DNA of 64,000 nucleotides, taken from positions 22,716,444-22,780,443 of the forward strand of contig NC_073692.1 of assembly GCF_029784155.1 (NCBI RefSeq), given 5' to 3'. Below are positions 53,429 to 64,000 of the stretch, piece by piece (positions within the stretch are counted from its first letter, which is position 1; each line of letters begins with the position of its first letter). Below the pieces are notes generated by a model. It had not been told where the DNA came from. It searched no databases and saw nothing but the letters and a program-made list of their open reading frames with translations. Both the position numbers and the translations under genes were made by a program. Source of the stretch: Uranotaenia lowii. Taxonomy: Eukaryota; Arthropoda; Insecta; Diptera; Culicidae.

Positions 53429-56400
53429 TTAAATATCCTTTAAAAGGCCTGTCAGCGTTAAAAATTTAATCACTTTGTCCTCCCTGATAGCATCATAAGT
53501 AAGTATAGAACCAATATCGTCTTCTAGCTCTACCTCGTCGCGTTCAGCTTGATGTAACCGGCATTCAACCAAAATATGTTCGACCGTCATTCTTTCTCCA
53601 CAGGACTCGCAGGTGCCACTGGTCCGTTCTATGTAGCAGGAGTGTGTTAGTCGAGTATGACCAATTCGGAGTCTCGTCAAGGTGCGTTGCTCGTGTCTGT
53701 TATCGCGATCTTTCCACGCACAAGGAGTTGGTTTCGATTTCAAAATAAACAGATCTCTCTCGGATAAGAAGTGTGCGTTCCATTTAGCCCAAATTATTTC
53801 GTTGAACCAACGGACAGCGTCCGGTGCTGGGATTTCTTCGGTTAACAACTCCCCACTGCGTCCGGCATTCGCCAGGATATCCGCCTTCTCGTTGCCGGGA
53901 ATACCGCAATGGCCTGGTACCCAGCATAGTTTAGTTTTGCGTGTGTTTTAGTGCTGATCTTGCTTTTAGTATCCAGGGGTGTGAGGATCTTTCGGAACAG
54001 ATAGCTTCAATGCAGCTTGCAGAGTCGGAAAAGATGATTTTCGACTTATTAGAGGGGAGCTCGATGGCCGTTAATAAGGCGAAGGCTTCTGCCGAAAATA
54101 CGGAGCATTGCTCAGGTAAACGTCCTTGGATTTGAATTTCTTCGCTGTAGCAGCCAACACCTACAGTACCGTCCTGAGCGGCAGAACCATCGGTGTAAAT
54201 GGCGAGATGATTTGGGTAGGTTGTGGTAATCAGGTGGTTGAACAGCGCTCTTGCTTTAGCAGGAGGATCACCAACACGGAAAGCATTTTTCAGGGTCAGG
54301 TCAGGTCGTGGGCATTGATCATACCAGGTAGACTAAGGTTGCCAGAATTTTTTCCACACCCATCCGGGCCTAGCAATTCCGGGCATTTTTTCAAAAGAAC
54401 CTGGCAAAATCCGGGCATGGATTTCAATTTTTCAAATCCAAAAACCGGGCAAAAACCGGGCAAAATTTAGGTGTTATTACATATAAAAGCAAAGAAAAAA
54501 TGCAAAAAAAATGAAATTAATATTTTAGTAATGTAATTGCAGACTTCCAAAAACTTTTTTGGAACACCTAAATATTTAAAGGATTATAAAAGTAAATCAG
54601 CGAAATTATTTGAAACAACCGTTGAAAATTTCCATACCGTCAATAGATTTTGCTGAAAACTTACTCAAAAACTTTGATTTTTTTTTGGTTTCTTTGTGAA
54701 AATTGTGAAAAAATCCGGGCAATATCCGGACTTTTTTCACGATATCCGGGCAACCGGGCCGGACCGGACTTCCTCGAAATTTTGCATCAAATATCCGGGC
54801 AAACCCGGATAAAACCGGGCAATCTGGCAAGCTTAAGGTAGACGATGGTGGTTTGTTGGCAATGAGTGGAAAAACTTCGGTTATTTTGTGGGATCTTTCA
54901 AGCAGTGATCGGGTAAGATTTCGACAATTAGCTAGTAAGTTTGATACTTTTCGGAGTAGAACTTTTTTTGTTTCATAGGGAAAAGGGAGCACGCCAGCTT
55001 CAGCCATGATTGAGAGTACGGGGCTTGTACGAAAAGCACCAGAGCAAAGTCGTATCCCAGTATTATAAACAGGTTGGAGGATTTTGATGATCGGTTCCCC
55101 TCCAATGCTAACGATGCCCCACCCATGGAATATTTTGGGGAGCACCGTGGCTTTGAATATCGTCAGAAGCGTCTTTCTGTTTCCTCCTGACTTTTTCTGG
55201 CCAATAGCCTTGAGGATATTCAGTCGAGTGTTAATATTCTTTTTCAGCTGCTTCGCGTGGTCAGTAAATCTGAGCCGTCGATCAAAACATATTCCTAGAA
55301 TATCGATTGTCGGGTCCCTACTTATTTCGTTCCCGTTGATCGATATAGTGCCAGTCTCATCAGGATGTTTACGGCATTTGCAGAAGTGGGACCATTTGCT
55401 CTTCGGACCAGATATAGTCATTCCAGACTCTTGAGACCATTTCACCGTTTCATTGATTGCGGTTTGGAGATTTTTCGTCGCTTGTTTTGGGTTTCGGTGA
55501 ATGGCAAGAAGCAAGATATCATCAGCATATGTCATGATATGTGCGTTAGAGGAAATGGATTTGATGATGACCGAGTTCATTCCAACTAAAAAAAAGGGTA
55601 ACAGCAAGCACGGATCCCTGGGGTACTCCTTGTTCCTGCTTGTACTCCTGAGAGTATGTTCCTCCTATTGCCACCTTGAAGATTCGATTTTCCATAAAGT
55701 CCTCACATGCGCTCAATATTCTGTGACTAAAACCCCACTGACGAAGTTGTCCGCTTATGACATTTTTGGGGATCGAATCATACGCCTTGCTTAAATCTAG
55801 TGCAGCTACTTCGCAGTGGGAACGGGTGGTTATGGCAGGGACCAGTATTCCCTCTAGGTGTGCGAAGTAGGAATCAATACCTTTCCCTTTCCTGAAGGCA
55901 AACTGACGGTCATCTAAAAGATGTTTGCCTTCTAGAACGTCCATCAGTCTTCGGTTGATCATCCTCTCGTAGACCTTAGATATGCAGTTAGTTAGCGCAA
56001 TCGGGCGTTGGTTGCCTAGTACCTTAGAATCCTTGTTCGCCTTGGGTATGGGAATTATCGTCGCCGTTTTCCACTCAAGAGGCCATTTTTCACTCCGCCA
56101 AATAGCGTTGAATAGATCCAATAGTAAAACTTTAGCTCGGAAAGGTAATCTTCGAAGTATTGGATAACCGATCTCGTCCGGACCTGTAGATTGACCTTTA
56201 CCACGATTCAGGGACCACATAAGTTCCTCAATTGAAAAATCTGAATTAACGAAATCCAGGGAGGCATCAGCTTGGACCGGAGGTAAATCGTGAGAAAAAC
56301 TACTGTTTGTTGTAAAGCCTTCTTGGAAGTGGCGACCAATAGCATCAGCTATCTCCGAGGGATCTTGAGTAATTTTTGCTCCAACAATCAAACTTGGACG

Positions 56401-57586
56401 GGGCACACGACGATTTCCGTTAAAAGCGTTGACTTTCCTCCACATTTCTCGAGTCGATGTAGAAGAGTTAAAGCTAGAGGTGAATTCAGCCCAAGATTCA
56501 GTCTTAGCTTCTTCGATTGCTTTTTTTGCCTCAGCCGATGCCTTTCGGTATTCTTCCAGTCGTTCCACTTTCCGTGGGTCGTCGTGAGGGATCTTTTTCA
56601 GTCGGTAAAGTTTGTTGCGTCGAGTCTTGATAGCTTTGGCTACCTTGGGGTTCCACCAGTTCACGGATTTTTTGCCTACGATCTGACGGGTTCGTGGTAT
56701 AGCGATCATGGCGACACTGTGAAGAGTAGAGGTGAACTCATCGATACTCAGGATCTGCTTATTTCGGAGATGATAACATATTTCGTCCTCGAAAAGATCC
56801 CAATTCGCTTCATCGTATATCCAACGAGTACGTCGGGTTTCAGGATGTATAGGGGAGATTGTTGATATGTGGATTGGAAAGTGATCACTTCCCCAGGTAT
56901 CCGAATCTACAGTCCAGATCAACTTTGAGGCGATTTCAGGTGATGCGAGGGAAACATCGATGGCAGAGGGAGATTGGTGGTGGAAAGGTTGTCGGGTAAT
57001 TTCTCCGGTGTTAAGGATAGCTAGGTCATTTTTGAGGATAAGCTCCAGGAGAGAACACCCTCGGGAGTCGGGTTTTATCGCAGCCCCAAGCATGGTGGTG
57101 AGCGTTGACGTCACCCAGCAGGATAATTGGAGGAGGAAGCGTCTTTATCACTTTTTGTAATTCTTTTATTTGTTTTTCATATTTCGTGTGGTGGTCAAGG
57201 TATAGAGAGACGAAAGTGGCGGAAAAGGGGTACTTGGTCTTTACAGCTACTATTTGAAGAGTGGTATCCAGAGCTATAGGTGAAGGCCCAACGTCGTGAC
57301 GAACTGCAATGCCAACTCCGTTACCTGGGGCTCCAGTGTTTCCAGGTTCCTTGCTTTTCATTTCCCATAGATACGTGTCTTTGAGTCTTTTAGAGAGAAA
57401 CCCAGTTTGTTTTGTTCGTGTTTCCTGTAGGGCTATTATTGTTGGGGGATTCTGTAGAATTAAGAGTTCTAGCTCATGTCTATGGGCCCCATAGACCCAT
57501 TTACATTCCATTGTACAGCTAATGGGAAAAAAGGTGTTCACCGGGGAGGATGATGAAGAACAAATATTTTGGGGATTTTCGATCAT
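53429..57586 (-). pseudogene. ORF2 of I-type LINE: endonuclease, reverse transcriptase, RNase H (broken)
   Basis: The frame opens at ATG 57584-57586. Endonuclease: HRHELELLIL, IALQETR and LLGDVNAHHHAWG (57070-57500), then SDHFPIH in the next frame; the expected WNxNG near the start reads KWVYG, so a catalytic-type Asn is lost. A frameshift lies near 57085-57100. Reverse transcriptase: IPKANKDSKVLGNQRPIALT, ALDLSKAYDSIP and GVPQGSVLAVTLF, then after a second shift near 55590, TYADDILLL (about 55505-55535). RNase H lies beyond the hAT insertion: IYTDGSAAQDG (near 54190), FSAEA, FSDSAS (near 54025) and WVPGHCGIPGNEKADILA (53880-53928), with another shift near 53940. C terminus: CESCGERMTVEHILVEC (about 53560-53610). 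At least three frameshifts plus the insertion make it non-functional. Confidence 0.88.
54334..54835. mobile_element. CCCGG-rich hAT MITE, 502 bp, inserted in the I-type LINE
   Basis: Ends TAAGGTTGCCAGA and the complement of TAAGCTTGCCAGA are flanked by a perfect 8-bp duplication AGGTAGAC (54326-54333 and 54836-54843). Subterminal ATCCGGGCA motifs repeat on both sides. Same family as 30887-31452. The host LINE's reading frame runs up to both edges, proving insertion into an existing LINE copy. Confidence 0.9.
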
Positions 57587-57640
57587 TATGACATCTGTAA
57601 TATATTGAACTCCACGGATGATATACTGGAGTCATCCCGG

Positions 57641-59719
57641 GTTTTTATTTATTGGGAACAATTTATTGTTCTTGAAAATCATTGTTTTTTTTTACTGTAG
57701 AATTATCATATATGTATTAAAATGGTCTGATCAACTATTTAATCTATAAAACCATGAAAACCAATGGAAACTTACTTAATTTTATTTTTTTTTATGTTAT
57801 ATTTATCACATGAAATACCGTGAAATTGCAGAAATTTCCATAAACATGGATTAAATGTGCAGATTTTAAATTCTTGAATGAATTGAAATGTCATATTTGA
57901 TTTCGTAAAATATTATTCATAAAATCAATTCAACATTTCAGAATAGTTGAGCTGAGAGTAACAAAAAGCGTAAAGTAAAAGTCGATATCCCTCAGATTTG
58001 GTTCTCAAATATATTGAAATTCTATTATTTAATAATAGAATTGGTCACCCTATCAGTCTCTGCATTATAATTTTATCACTATCGGTCGGAATTAAATGTA
58101 ATTGAACAGAACGGCAAATTTTTTTTTCATCAAGATTCCTTGCGGATGAAATTCCAACATGTGGAATTTACTGAAAAATTATCTACAACTTTGTCCAAAA
58201 CGGCAATGCGGTAGGAGTTGCGAGAAAAAAGTTCTAATTCCCCAAACAGAGCATCCGTTTTTTTTTTTTTTTTTTCATGGAAAGAACAAGCAACACTGAC
58301 GAATGTTCCGTCCAATTTTCATAAATAGAAGTTTGACAAATAAGTTTTTGGTTTTCAAAATTTTTTTGTTCACTGCCCTCTTTGACTGAATTTCCGAGCT
58401 CACTGCCTCCTTAGCCAAAAGTTTGGCATTAGATACCCGTTTAAATTTTTGAAATAATATTCATGTTAATTTATGTATTTATTAATTTATTTCTGGAGTC
58501 TTTGACTATTGTCATACAGACTGATTGTTTAAGATTAGCTTATAATTAAATTACATTGCAATTAAGTTAGGTGACGTCACGGATTGCACATTTAAACTTA
58601 GATTTTGTAACATGATAGTCAAACAAGTGAGAAACAGCATTGAAAACTTCACAACATCGAAAGAGTGGGTGATTTTGTCCGAAGACAGTCCTGCTTCTTG
58701 GCAGCCAAAACATGGTTTGATTACGCAGTCGGCGTGCTGGAACGTAGGTATATGTTCAATCTCTGAAGCAATTGCAATCTCTGAAGCAACGGCATTTGTC
58801 AAGATATCGTAAACGAAGGTGCGCTGTAGAAAAATTCTTCTTTGAATATGATGGCGACAATTCATGTGCGTGGAACAAAGATTAAAATTTACTAGTATCA
58901 TATCATTTTGCTTCAAAATTTCACGAGAAATGAAAAATCAATGTACGCTTCGTATCTAAAAGTTTCAATAAAAAATTTTAATTTTTTTCTGAGCGAAAAA
59001 AAAATTCAACATTGACATTAAGAATGGCTTTAGCAAAATTTCTCGCTCATTCTTAGCATACTTTCAGATGGCTGAGAGGCAAATTATATTGAAAAATACA
59101 CTGGTTGTCTATTTAAAAATTTTGAATTTTTGAAATTTTCAATTGAAGATGTAATCATTTGACTAGGGTTTTTGAAAACAAAAATCATTATAATTATTTA
59201 ATGGAACATGCTCTACTATGTCCCAGCAAATCGCTGATTTACTATGTATTCCACGTACATTTTGTGTGAAAAACTCTTGAAGAAAAGTGATTTCTACAAA
59301 TTGCATATGATTTTTTATAACTCAAGTTCATCTAGTTACTTCAAAAACATTATTTTTAAGAACCACATTCAAACCCACAGAACAAAACTGTGTTGCAAAT
59401 ACGCACCTGGAAGTCGAACATACCCGAAAGCAGACGAAGACCAGGATCACACAACGTTACACGTTCACTCTTTAAAACTTTAATATGTGTGACCAACATA
59501 TATTCGCTCAGTGTTAATGAATCACGTTATGAATCTTTTTTTTATCAAATTTAAGCTTTTTGGCCATGATAGCATTGGACACGAAAGCTCAAATCTTAGA
59601 AAAAAGTATAAATCTGAGAAAAAAAGCATAAAGCCGACAAAAAAGCTCAAATCTCAGAGATGTTCTCCACACGGCTTCTATGATATTGCATGATCCTGTG
59701 GAAGACCCAAAACACACCT
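57641..59719. other. AT-rich sequence, no established gene
   Basis: No element ends recognised. A 121-codon minus-strand open frame at 58551-58916 has a somewhat protein-like middle (HADCVIKPCFGCQEAGLSSD), but no family is recognised and nearby sequence gives no supporting exon. A poly-T run lies at 58258-58276. Confidence 0.35.
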
Positions 59720-60020
59720 TTACTTATAGACACTTTGACTGAAAAGATAATCATAATAAAAATTTAAAAAAAAATGAAAGTTGATTTTTTGTGCTAAATT
59801 TACTCTCGAAAAATAATTTTTGACTTTTTTGTCACTTTCAATTAAAATTGGCCGTTTTGAAATATAACTAAATAAACCCATATTTTTTCTAACTACGCCA
59901 ATTTGATGTCCCATCATCCTTAAAACTTTTGAAGCATAAGGCGTAAGATAAACTGTGAATATAAGTTTTTTAGAAGCCATTGAAGTTGAAAATTGTTGCA
60001 TATTGCCCCGTTTGACGGTA
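59720..60020 (-). repeat. TA-flanked repeat end (TACCGTCAA family), inverted copy
   Basis: On the minus strand it begins TACCGTCAAACGGGGCAATA and aligns with 5181-5360 over about 180 bp. The opposite end of the element was not found. A 93-codon open frame spans it, but differences from the 5181 copy are mostly amino-acid changing, so it is not treated as a gene. Confidence 0.6.
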
Positions 60021-60684
60021 ACGAGTGCATGAGCCGTAATAAAACATACCCATCAAAAGCATATTCTAGCGAGTTCTGTATGATTTTGTAACAGAAATCA
60101 TAGTTTAGATTCTCCTCATTCTATGTGCCAGAAAATATTGTCTTATTCATTTTTCTCTGTTTGGTGACACTTTATTGAAAGTGTTTTAAAATTTACACTG
60201 TGATAAAAAAAAAACTTAGATTATAAAATTTTCACGACACAGGGGTATTTTAAGGAATTCTTACTGGCCATGGCCAATCCCAGCATTCAAAATAAATTGG
60301 TTATATTTTGCTAACAAAAAATGTTATAGATTCTTCAAAACACGAGTAGCGCGTATTAGCCACAAGGGGCGTTATATTAACTTTCCCTTTTCGTGATCCT
60401 CTCTTCTCCCTAACTTTGGAGTTGTCAGCTATGATTTTTAATGAGTAAGCCGTAGTTCACTCGTTTCTGTTTACTGCTTCCAGAATTTTTGACTTTCTGC
60501 TGGATTCCACCGACTCTATTCGGTGAAATAAAAATACTTCAAAAATTTATTTGTAAAATTTTTGAAATTCTTCACTTTTGCCTGTGAAGCGAAAAACATT
60601 TTCTGATATTATTCAAATCTTTCTGAAGATTAATAGATTTACAGTCTTAAATCAACAAATAAATTAAATGAACAAAAATCTATA
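60021..60684. other. AT-rich sequence, no gene recognised
   Basis: 60340-60560 is more balanced and ends with an AATAAA-like motif; no coding frame or element end identified. Confidence 0.35.
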
Positions 60685-61606
60685 TAGGGGAGAAGCGGGC
60701 TATATGCGCCTATCAAGCAGAATATTGATTTAATCAATTATTACATCGAATATGTGTACAAACACTATATAAACATGAGCAGACATCTGTTTTCTATACA
60801 TTGGAGTAATTTTCATGTTGAAATCTCCTTCCGTTTTTGAGAAATCGATTTTTTACAACTGTTGTCAAAATTGCCGAACCTCAAACCGTGCGGGTTAAAT
60901 GCGCCTATTTATGTTTCAGGCAAAATTTCAGTTTTTTGGCAAAATGTTCGTATAATTTCATTGGTAATGCTAGAAACTGATAACTTTCATACGACAAGGC
61001 TGAAGTTTTATTAAAATCTGTTTCTTTTACTATTTTATAGAATAAAACAAAAGTTAGGGTTGCCATACTATGGAAGTAGTTCATCCATAAAAAAAATTCT
61101 ATCTAATCTGTTTTGAGGTCTTCAATTCTCTCTAAAGGTGTTAATAAGAGCTTGAATTCGAAGTTTTAATGATAAAAATCATATATTTAGTCTGTTTAAC
61201 CTGTTATTTCAGGATAGCGGCATTTTACAAACATAATGGGGGCATACAGAAATACTCTCTTATTTTACTTTCCTATCATTATGAAACCATCACAAAAGCT
61301 TAAATTTGTTTTACTTCTAAGGTTTATTTGAATAAGAAACAAAAACCACCCAACTTTTTGTTTTGAGCTTCTTCACGTATAATTTTTAAAAGTAAAAATA
61401 TTAGATCAAAAGGTATCAAAGTATGAATTTTTATTTTATTTTTTTTTTTTTTGAGTTGGTTAATTCATAAAATTCTTTCTTGCCTTATTTTCAAAGCGTA
61501 TCATCTTCAAATTGCATTGATTAGATGTGTTGTCTTGTCAGAAATTTCGTCAACCGGCTGTAGGCGCATTTAACCCGATACGCCCATTTAGGAAACCTTT
61601 CCCCTA
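60685..61606. mobile_element. TA-flanked MITE with GGCGCATxTAxCCCG ends, about 920 bp
   Basis: Left end TAGGGGAGAAGCGGGCTATA then TGCGCCTA; the right end is the complement of TAGGGGAAAGGTTTCC with GGGTTAAATGCGCCTA slightly further in. An additional internal GCGGGTTAAATGCGCCTA is at 60889-60907. TA occurs at both edges. No transposase frame was recognised. Confidence 0.65.
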
Positions 61607-63731
61607 ATCTTGCCTCAATGCTCTCCTGAGCTTTCCCAACGCCCTCCAAAATTAAAAACTTAGCTAACTGCCCCCTAGAAAGTTCTTAACGCCTTCCTGG
61701 AGGCAGTAGGGAACACTAGCGGGAGCATAAGCGGTATCTGTGGATATATTTTTGAAACCTATTTGACAACTCCAGTTGACGGTATTGGGCACCCTAAAGG
61801 AAATTACATTCATTGCTGGCACCTGATGTCTAACTGTTTTCACGAGTCCTCACGAAAAACGTCCGGCTCTTTTCAGCAGCGACTTCAAATTCGCTGCTTT
61901 TACAAAATGGTACCTAGCTATCTGCTGGCTGATTACTATGCATAGGTAGCTCCGTTCGAGTTGATGGCCGAGACCAGACGCCTTTTCACGCCGACCGTTC
62001 GGAAGAAAAGCCCATCAGAGGATAAAGATTTCATCCGCTCTTGGGACCATGAGAGCTCAGGAGGACTGTACCGAAACTTTCCCGGAGTGTTCGAGCAGAT
62101 TAATTCGGCTTCACGGTGGCATAAAATTAGGGAATGATTGAAATTACAAATTGGATTTTAGTTTTGTTTCAAACGGATTTTCGGAAGAGGGCTTTCATCG
62201 AACGGGGCCGGTTTGAGTTCGAGTCGATCCTCAACGACCGGGGTCTATCGACGAAAGAGCAAAATTAATAATTCATACCAATATCGGTGGGTGCTGAGAC
62301 TTTGAGGAATTTCATTTGAGATGAAACGGAATCGGTGGGTGTTTGAGTGGAGGATGGATTGTGAATTAGTCGTACGAATGGAATAGACGGTTTTTTCTTC
62401 TCTTTTCGTTGCTATGAAATATTCATTGATTAGTGGTAACAAATTCTGAAGCAACCGGTAGCGAAAAAATTCCAGCTGTACAAATTTTGCCGAAAGAATG
62501 GAACGTGGGAATAATTTATGCAGCACTGTTTAACATTTATTCATTACTTACATTGGATGCGGAGACGATAATTATCTGAAAAAGAGAAAAAAATGTAAGA
62601 AAATGATTCTCAATTCATAAGGGTATTTTAAGAGTATTTTACTAGAAAAAATTCAGCGTTGGTCGCTTAACGAGTATAAAGTACACTCAATTACTCAAAC
62701 TATGAACAAGAGACTTTCAAAGGAAACTATTTAGTCCCACTATACGCGAACCTTGGAACGATACTCCTTTCGAAAGGATGGATGCAGTCTGCAAAACCAC
62801 TAGCAAGCTCAACTTCCCCAACTGGTCATTATTCATTCAATTTCCGGAATGGTACAAAAGAACCCACGAGAATCGACAGTATTTACCCTCTCGTTTCACG
62901 CCCGGCACTACGATCTTGGGGACTCGAATGAGCAGCCAGCTCACTTCGTTTCCTTTCAAATTGAACTGAACGAGGAATGGTTTTTTCCCATTTTGCTGCG
63001 TTCTCACCGCAAAAAATAATACCAAAAGTTATGTCGAAAAAACCACTTGTTATGCATTCTTCCGCCGCGTGCCGGAGATTCCATCTCGCTTTTTCACCCA
63101 TACATTGGCAAAATCGTCCATTTGGGACGGTTACGAACTTCACCGTTTTTCTTCCTGTGGCTACGGGAAATTGAAAGCTTGATTTGGGTACTTTTTTTCC
63201 TCCATCACGAATAAACGAAACCATGAGAGGAAACATCGAAACGGGAAGGGGATTATAATATGAGAAGCTCATTTGATTCAGAGCACCCCTAGCGGCCCCT
63301 GCAGTTGATGTTGTTCGTCGTTTGGATGAAAATGAAATATTACATACCCTTTGCGACTGACTTGTTTATGATTCCCAAGACGGACCTCGGGAGAGCTTGT
63401 TTGGCTGAGCCAGTCAGGCAGCGGCACCATCTGGTTGGAGCGCTTTTTTTGCTTGTATTTTATGGATATTGCATTCCCATGAGTAGTCGCACCAGCTAAC
63501 ATCAGAAGCTCTAAACGAACGAGCGAACGTTGAGGAGCAGCAAAAATGAAGGATGCCAAACCGAAGTCGCTTTTTGTTTCCGAAGACGAACATTATAATA
63601 CGTGATGGTTCTATCGAGCATAAACTCCGATTTTGGAAGGGTTCAACACATGTTAGTGATTCTGTGAAGGACTTTCCACAATTAAAGTTCACAGTTGTAA
63701 ATTTCTTTTTTCATGGTTTTCTATAAAGTTC
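61607..63731. other. Low-copy, less AT-rich sequence, possible host intron
   Basis: Composition is more balanced than elsewhere and no repeats were recognised. Open frames such as 62883-63272 (minus) and 63414-63692 (minus) show no known domains. The only gene-like signal is the candidate microexon at 62552-62575. I infer that this may be intronic or regulatory DNA of a host gene. Confidence 0.4.
62552..62575 (-). other. Candidate 24-nt microexon
   Basis: On the minus strand a pyrimidine tract (TTTTTTTCTCTTTTTCAG) is followed by 24 nt and then GTAAGT (62546-62551), giving strong acceptor and donor signals around a very short block. The length is a multiple of three. One frame reads IIIVSASN without stop, another (xNYRLRIQ) is also open. 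No neighbouring exon was recognised in the window, so the host gene is unknown and chance cannot be excluded. Confidence 0.3.
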
Positions 63732-64000
63732 ACTAGCTCACCCGGTGTGCTTGGCTACACTTTCCAAAAATAAATTAAATTTGTTTAAATATTTGAAATT
63801 TAGTTTTATTTCCTAGGCAGCATTTTAAACCAAATTTCAGTATAATTCAGAAGCAAATGCTTTAAAAAAAGATCTGCAACTGGAGTTTCAAACTTCAGTA
63901 CTAAGATGATGAAATAATATTTTCTTAAATTTGATCTCTAAATTTCATTTTCAAAATCTGTAACTTTTACTCTATCATCAAAAACTTCATAGAGTTTATA
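63732..64000. repeat. Start of a second copy of the 35813 long repeat (runs off the window)
   Basis: ACTAGCTCACCCGGTGTGCT and TGGCTACACTTTCC match the first bases of 35813-37875 (ACTAGCTGACCCGGTGTGCT, TTGCTACACCTTCC). The rest of the element lies outside the window. Confidence 0.7.

Larger units (their letters stand above)
53308..57640 (-). mobile_element. I-type non-LTR retrotransposon, ORF2 region, decayed and interrupted
   Basis: A minus-strand LINE with endonuclease, reverse transcriptase, RNase H and a C-terminal Cys/His segment in that order, the layout of the I group. The 3' end at the left reads CCAAATAAACGAATTTCAAA and continues with TCAAATCAA, a tail form common in insect I/R1-like elements. 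The 5' end stops just upstream of the endonuclease ATG, so ORF1 is missing. A 502-bp hAT element with a perfect duplication splits it at 54334-54835. Confidence 0.85.

Noticed and set aside
59720..60001. 93-codon frame shared in part with 5209-5343
   Set aside because: It lies in a repeat end. Most differences between the two copies change the amino acid, so there is no sign of selection for a protein.

Overview
The window is AT-rich, repeat-dominated eukaryotic DNA with no operons, ribosome binding sites or bacterial genes. Non-LTR retrotransposons of RTE and I type, hAT-like elements with 8-bp target duplications, TA- and TTAA-flanked miniature elements, and tRNA-derived SINEs point to an insect, probably a dipteran. 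A mosquito-like genome is my best guess from the character of the repeats; it was not tested by any search. No host protein-coding gene could be established. The low-copy stretches look intergenic or intronic, apart from one candidate 24-nt microexon near the right end.

Layout. 1-5 kb: low-copy sequence, then a decayed RTE-like LINE (minus strand). 5-7.8 kb: a SINE with a 13-bp target duplication inside an older repeat, then low-copy sequence. 7.8-10.4 kb: a satellite of a 9-bp unit (AAAAATGAC). 14-17.1 kb: a second RTE-like LINE with an intact reading frame of about 987 codons. 18.2-19.2 kb: a 1-kb non-autonomous hAT element. 22.8-23.3 kb: a 500-N assembly gap. 26.2-28.0 kb: TA-flanked repeats and a LINE reverse transcriptase fragment. 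28.8-35.2 kb: a nest with a 364-bp hAT, a 566-bp hAT, and a 3.3-kb fold-back element whose arms are tandem 163-bp repeats. 35.8-37.9 kb: a long repeat of degenerate ~148-bp units ending in an (ACAG)18 microsatellite. 38.5-42.1 kb: two more inverted-repeat elements. 45.1-48.0 kb: a second array of the same 9-bp satellite in the opposite orientation. 50-57.6 kb: a stack of elements (SINE, hAT-like, TA element carrying a small spliced-gene-like unit, TTAA element with G/C-run ends, I-type LINE split by a hAT). 60.7-61.6 kb: another TA-flanked element. 61.6-63.7 kb: low-copy DNA. 63.7 kb to the end: the start of another copy of the 35.8-kb repeat.

Working relations. The RTE copy at 14-17 kb could supply endonuclease and reverse transcriptase for itself and perhaps for SINEs. 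Every DNA-transposon relic seen is non-autonomous and would depend on transposases encoded elsewhere. Target duplications allow several insertions to be ordered: the I-type LINE is older than the hAT at 54.3 kb, and the hAT-like element at 50.5 kb is older than both the small hAT inside it and the TA element at its right edge.
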